A stretch of DNA of 64,000 nt. Origin: Blastomonas fulva (lineage in GTDB: Bacteria > Pseudomonadota > Alphaproteobacteria > Sphingomonadales > Sphingomonadaceae). The translations under genes were made by a program, and so were the position numbers. Under the pieces are notes generated by a model. That model was not told the origin of the DNA and did not search any database. It saw only the letters and a list, made by a program, of their open reading frames with translations. Location: positions 1-64,000 of the forward strand of contig NZ_CP020083.1 of the NCBI RefSeq assembly GCF_003431825.1. Reading direction: 5' to 3'. This document shows positions 60,432-64,000 of the stretch, one piece after another; position 1 is the first letter of the stretch; every line of letters starts with the position of its first letter.

Positions 60432-62705
60432 ATGCGCTTTACCGCCTTTTCGTCGCCATCCCTTGTTGCTCTGGCAGCTGCCCTGTCCGGGCTTGGTCTT
60501 GCAACTCCTGCAATGGCGCAGGAGCAGGTCGCTGAAGACCAAGATCGTGGCATCGGCGTCATCGTGGTCACCGCGCAAAAGCGCGCCGAAGATCAGCGCG
60601 ACGTTCCGCTGTCGATCTCGACTCTCAGCGCCGACGCGCTGGCCGCCGTTCAGGCCGGAGGCGGTGACATTCGCGGGCTGGCAGGCCGGGTCCCCAACCT
60701 GAATATCGAAAGCTCGTTCGGGCGCACTTTCCCGCGCTTCTATATCCGGGGCCTTGGCAACACCGATTTCGACCTCAACGCGTCGCAGCCGGTCAGCCTG
60801 GTCTATGACGACGTGGTGCTGGAAAACCCCATTCTCAAGGGCTTCCCGATCTTCGATCTTGATCGGATCGAAGTGCTGCGCGGACCGCAGGGTACGCTGT
60901 TTGGTCGCAACACGCCCGCTGGCATCGTCAAGTTCGACACCGTCAAGCCCGGCGAAACCGGCGGCTATGCCAAAGCCAGCATCGCGCGGTTCAACACCTT
61001 GCAGCTGGAAGGCGCCCTCGGCCTGGATCTCGGCAACGGCTTTGCGGTCCGCGCATCGGGCTTCTACCAGCACCGCGACAACTGGGTCGACAATGTCGAC
61101 AATGGCCCAGGCAACGATCTGGGCGGTTACGACGATTTCGCCGGACGTCTGCAACTGCAATATGAGGATGGCCCGCTCACCGCGCGGCTTGTCGGTCAGG
61201 TCCGCATTCTCGATGGTTCGGCGATCCTGTTTCGCGCCAACGTGTTCCAGAAGGGCAGCAACGAGCTCAATGGGATCGCCGGGGCCGGCAGCGATTTCCG
61301 CCGCGACGAGATTCGCTCCGACGGCCTGAATTTCCAGGAGCTCAACACCTATAATGCCGGACTGACCGTCAATTATGACTTCGGACCCGTCACGCTGACC
61401 TCGGTGACCTCTTACTGGAACGGCAACCTCAAGAGCCGCGGCGACATCGATGGCGGCTTCGGCAACGCCTTCGCGCCCAGCCAGGGACCGGGCTTCATTC
61501 CGTTTTCCGCCCAGACTCGCGACGATGTACCGAGCCTCGACCAGTTCACGCAGGAAATCCGGCTCGCTTCGAACAACGAAACCGGGTTGGGCTATCAGGT
61601 CGGTGGCTTCTTCTTCAACGAAAAGCTCGACATCACCACCCTCGATTACGGCGCGCCTGCCGATACCGTCGCGGCAGCCGTTGCGGTGCAGCGCCAGGTC
61701 ACAGACTCCTTCGGGGTGTTCGCTTCGCTGAACTACAAGTTCGACAATGGGCTGACGCTGCAGGCGGGTGCGCGCTACAACAACGACGAACGCAAATTCG
61801 CAGCCGCAAGACCGATCGACACCCGTCCCGGTTTCCTGGGCTTTGGCGGCCCGGTGCCGACCTTGACCACCGCGGTCGATGCCGATCTGGTAACCTGGGA
61901 CCTTGCCGCCATCTATGCCGTCAGCGATGCGGTCAACGTGTTCGCTCGCGCAGCGCGGGGCTATCGCGCGCCCTCGATCCAGGGACGTCTCGCGTTTGGC
62001 CGCTCACTTTCGGTCGCCGACAGCGAACGGACGATGTCGTATGAAGCCGGCATCAAGACCGTGCTGTTCGATGGCCTCGCGCGCTTCAACCTGACCGGCT
62101 ATTACTACAACACCGAAGACCTCCAGCTGACGGCGGTTGGCGGCGGTGGCAATGTCACCTCTTTGCTCAACGCCGATGACGTCGAAGGCTTTGGCTTCGA
62201 AGCCGACCTTGCGGCGCGGCCTGCCGACGGGCTGGATCTCAGCATCGGCGTCGGTTTCAACGAAAATGAGATCAAGTCGCCGGGCCTCGGCGTGGCCGGC
62301 TGCGGTTCGCCCTGCACCGTGCTCGACCCCGCCATTGCCGGACGTCCGGGCATCTTCTCCATCAACGGCAACCGCCTGCCGCAGTCGCCGAAATGGTCGC
62401 TCAACTGGACCGCAGGCTATGCCATCCCTGTCGGCACTGGTGAGGTCTACGCGTTCACAGACTGGTATTATCGTTCGCGCATCCAGTTCTTCCTCTACGA
62501 TTCGGTCGAATTCAGCGATGACAGCCTGATCGAAGGTGGTCTGCGGTTCGGCTATCGGACCAGCAACGGACGGCTCGATGTCGCAGCGTTCGTTCGCAAC
62601 ATCACCAACAACACCTCGGCCACCGGCGGTATCGATTTCAACAACCTCACCGCTTATGTCAACGAGCCGCGCATCTTCGGGCTCGAAGTCGGCACCCGAT
62701 TCTAG
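60432..62705 (+). CDS. TonB-dependent outer-membrane receptor
   Basis: The 757-residue protein is read from ATG 60432. A signal peptide ends at ATPAMAQE (about residue 33). The plug domain includes the TonB box-like IVVTAQKRAEDQRDVP, typical of sphingomonad receptors, and RGPQGTLFGRNTPAGIV, its NxxAG turn. The barrel ends LEVGTRF with a terminal Phe. Two cysteines in VAGCGSPCTVL suggest a disulfide-closed extracellular loop. The ligand is unknown. It is convergent with the following small membrane protein gene (1 bp apart). An in-frame extension to 60285 lacks a signal-like start. Confidence 0.9.
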   Translation: MRFTAFSSPSLVALAAALSGLGLATPAMAQEQVAEDQDRGIGVIVVTAQKRAEDQRDVPLSISTLSADALAAVQAGGGDIRGLAGRVPNLNIESSFGRTFPRFYIRGLGNTDFDLNASQPVSLVYDDVVLENPILKGFPIFDLDRIEVLRGPQGTLFGRNTPAGIVKFDTVKPGETGGYAKASIARFNTLQLEGALGLDLGNGFAVRASGFYQHRDNWVDNVDNGPGNDLGGYDDFAGRLQLQYEDGPLTARLVGQVRILDGSAILFRANVFQKGSNELNGIAGAGSDFRRDEIRSDGLNFQELNTYNAGLTVNYDFGPVTLTSVTSYWNGNLKSRGDIDGGFGNAFAPSQGPGFIPFSAQTRDDVPSLDQFTQEIRLASNNETGLGYQVGGFFFNEKLDITTLDYGAPADTVAAAVAVQRQVTDSFGVFASLNYKFDNGLTLQAGARYNNDERKFAAARPIDTRPGFLGFGGPVPTLTTAVDADLVTWDLAAIYAVSDAVNVFARAARGYRAPSIQGRLAFGRSLSVADSERTMSYEAGIKTVLFDGLARFNLTGYYYNTEDLQLTAVGGGGNVTSLLNADDVEGFGFEADLAARPADGLDLSIGVGFNENEIKSPGLGVAGCGSPCTVLDPAIAGRPGIFSINGNRLPQSPKWSLNWTAGYAIPVGTGEVYAFTDWYYRSRIQFFLYDSVEFSDDSLIEGGLRFGYRTSNGRLDVAAFVRNITNNTSATGGIDFNNLTAYVNEPRIFGLEVGTRF

Positions 62706-62706
62706 A

Positions 62707-63147
62707 TCATGAAGACGCGGCGGACACAGCCCTTGTGGCTGTGTTCCGCCGCATCAGCAGCAGGTACCAGCCAATCAGCACCGTGTTCGACAGAGCGTTG
62801 CGCCAGAAACCGGTCGCGACCGAGAGTGCGCTGTCGACGACATACCATAACAGCAAGGCGGCGGTGATCCCGCGCCACAGCGCCAGTGCCTGCGCGGCGG
62901 GCATGTCGCCGGTGCCGCGCACCACCGCGAGCACGGTCGCGCCCCAGCCCAGGGTCACTGCGCCCATTAGCGCCAGGCTGAAGCGCAGCGCCGGATCCCA
63001 GGTCACTGGTCCCGGGCCATCGAGAATATCGAACAGGATGTTGGCCATCTGCCCCGTGGCTTCGAACGCGCCGCTCATCAGCACCAGCCCGAAGACCATC
63101 ACCGCGCCGCACCAGAGCTGCATCTGTGCCTGCCATTTGCCGTTCAT
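62707..63147 (-). CDS. Small integral membrane protein of unknown function
   Basis: The 146-residue protein has four predicted transmembrane helices: about residues 9-32 (LWCGAVMVFGLVLMSGAF), 55-77 (FSLALMGAVTLGWGATVLAV), 88-108 (LALWRGITAALLLWYVVDSA) and 116-133. GGGAGACTTGAGAC precedes the ATG, giving a fair ribosome site. No motif was recognised. It is transcribed towards the TonB receptor gene. Confidence 0.72.
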   Translation of the reverse strand: MNGKWQAQMQLWCGAVMVFGLVLMSGAFEATGQMANILFDILDGPGPVTWDPALRFSLALMGAVTLGWGATVLAVVRGTGDMPAAQALALWRGITAALLLWYVVDSALSVATGFWRNALSNTVLIGWYLLLMRRNTATRAVSAASS

Positions 63148-63269
63148 GTCTCAAGTCTCCCATTGGGTTTCTATTGCCCCCGGTTACGCCGCGGACATGC
63201 ACACGAACAATTACGCTGCAGGTAATCGCGCTGCATCCTTATGCCGCATGCCTGCGTAAGCTGCGCCAT

Positions 63270-64000
63270 ATGCGCATTCCCAACATCATCGGTCTGGCCC
63301 GGCGTCTGATCTGGTTCGCGATTGTGGCGTTCGCCCTGCTTGTCCTGTTTGCCTGGCTGAAGCCGGGCCGCGAGGACATGCCGTGGACGCCGTTGTCGCT
63401 AAGCGAACCCATCGGCATGTCCACCGGGCGCAAGATCGTGGCACTGACCGACGATCGCGACCAGTGCCTCGCGCTGCTTGAGGGCTCGGGGCTCGATTTC
63501 ACCCCGTCGGAACCGTTTGGCGCGGACCAGTGCCGGGTGGAAGACGCGGTGCGCGCCTCATCCGGCCAGCCGTTGCTGCCGCTCGCCCCCGCCTCGGTCG
63601 CGCCGTCGTGCCCGATGGCGATCGGCCTGCTGATCTGGCAGGCACAGGTGGTGCAGCCCCAGGCGCAGGAAATCTTGGGCAGCAGGGTCAGCCGGATCGA
63701 GACCTTCGGCAGCTATTCGTGCCGCCGCATGTATGGGCGCAGCGAGGGCGCGTGGAGCGAGCACTCGACAGCCGACGCGCTCGACGTCAGCGGCTTCGTG
63801 CTCGAGGACGGGAGGCGCATCTCGGTGCTGAACGACTGGTTCGGCGGGGATGACAAGGCGCTGTTCCTCAAGCGCGTGCGTGATGGGGCGTGCGAGCTGT
63901 TCTCGACCACGCTCTCGCCCGACTACAACGCCGCGCATGCCGACCATTTCCATTTCGACCTCGCCAATCGCGGCGCGATGGGCTGGAGCGCGTGCCGGTA
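63270..64000 (+). CDS. Extensin-like C-terminal domain protein, truncated by the window edge
   Basis: Reading from ATG 63270 gives an open frame to the window end with no stop, over 243 codons. It begins MRIPNIIGLARRLIWFAIVA, a membrane anchor, then CRVEDAV, CPMAIGLLIWQ, SYSCRRMYGRSEGAWSEHST, ADALDVSGF and HADHFHFD. The EHSTADALD and HADHFHFD segments with paired Cys are the metal-binding and disulfide positions of the extensin-like_C family, a peptidase-like fold related to the MEROPS M15 type. A different frame of 107 residues from 63530 inside it is a shadow. Confidence 0.8.
   Translation, partial: MRIPNIIGLARRLIWFAIVAFALLVLFAWLKPGREDMPWTPLSLSEPIGMSTGRKIVALTDDRDQCLALLEGSGLDFTPSEPFGADQCRVEDAVRASSGQPLLPLAPASVAPSCPMAIGLLIWQAQVVQPQAQEILGSRVSRIETFGSYSCRRMYGRSEGAWSEHSTADALDVSGFVLEDGRRISVLNDWFGGDDKALFLKRVRDGACELFSTTLSPDYNAAHADHFHFDLANRGAMGWSACR

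Overview
The window looks like a chromosomal segment of an alphaproteobacterium of the order Sphingomonadales. The evidence is the high-GC, Ala/Arg-rich coding, the exosortase-A (XrtA) exopolysaccharide cluster in its alphaproteobacterial form, the abundance of TonB-dependent receptors, the class I PHA synthase with its phasin, and short palindromic repeats of a sphingomonad type. No rRNA, tRNA, CRISPR array, transposase or integrase was found by eye. The genus cannot be fixed from the sequence alone.

Layout. 1-1841: recR (cut by the left edge) divergent from fmt-truA. 1874-14764: a ten-gene minus-strand XrtA/PEP-CTERM-type exopolysaccharide operon, read from a Wza-like export lipoprotein through chain-length protein, tyrosine kinase, outer-membrane barrel, AAA ATPase, polysaccharide deacetylase, FemAB-like protein, glycosyltransferase and exosortase to an amidotransferase; most junctions are overlapping or only 1-3 bp apart. 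14765-15261: repeat-rich spacer. 15262-23817: a small lipoprotein, a MerA/Lpd-like flavoprotein divergent from an ArsM-type arsenite methyltransferase, a reductase/epimerase, a crotonase coupled to a DsbA-fold isomerase, a glutathione transferase, a winged-helix regulator and an aminotransferase. 23999-26967: the PHA module (phaC, then a phasin with a striking promoter carrying twin operators). 26968-29690: an AT-rich island with three overlapping genes (Dam-type adenine methylase, four-helix membrane protein, DGQHR-domain protein), clearly foreign in base composition and the best candidate for an undescribed system. 29750-33722: a YbbAP-like ABC transporter divergent from a TesA-like esterase. 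33871-41419: TonB receptor plus periplasmic tyrosine-phosphatase-fold enzyme, a DUF2239 protein with a twin-operator promoter, a universal stress protein, and kynureninase with an alpha/beta hydrolase. 41505-47986: tamA-tamB. 48042-53035: arginyltransferase, threonine ammonia-lyase, a beta-hydroxyacid dehydrogenase and an exported amidohydrolase. 53277-57947: a small exported membrane protein and a large exported TPR-CHAT protein. 57981-64000: rsmE, gshA, a second TonB receptor, a small membrane protein and a truncated extensin-like protein.

How they work together. The EPS operon encodes synthesis, length control, export and exosortase functions, but no sortable PEP-CTERM protein was seen in the window. 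PhaC makes polyhydroxyalkanoate and the phasin coats the granules; the phasin promoter has the form expected for repression that is relieved when polymer is present. TamA/TamB, the transporter pair and the TonB receptors serve the envelope. The three-gene island stands apart from its neighbours in composition and has the overlapping, compact form of a transferred modification or defence cassette.
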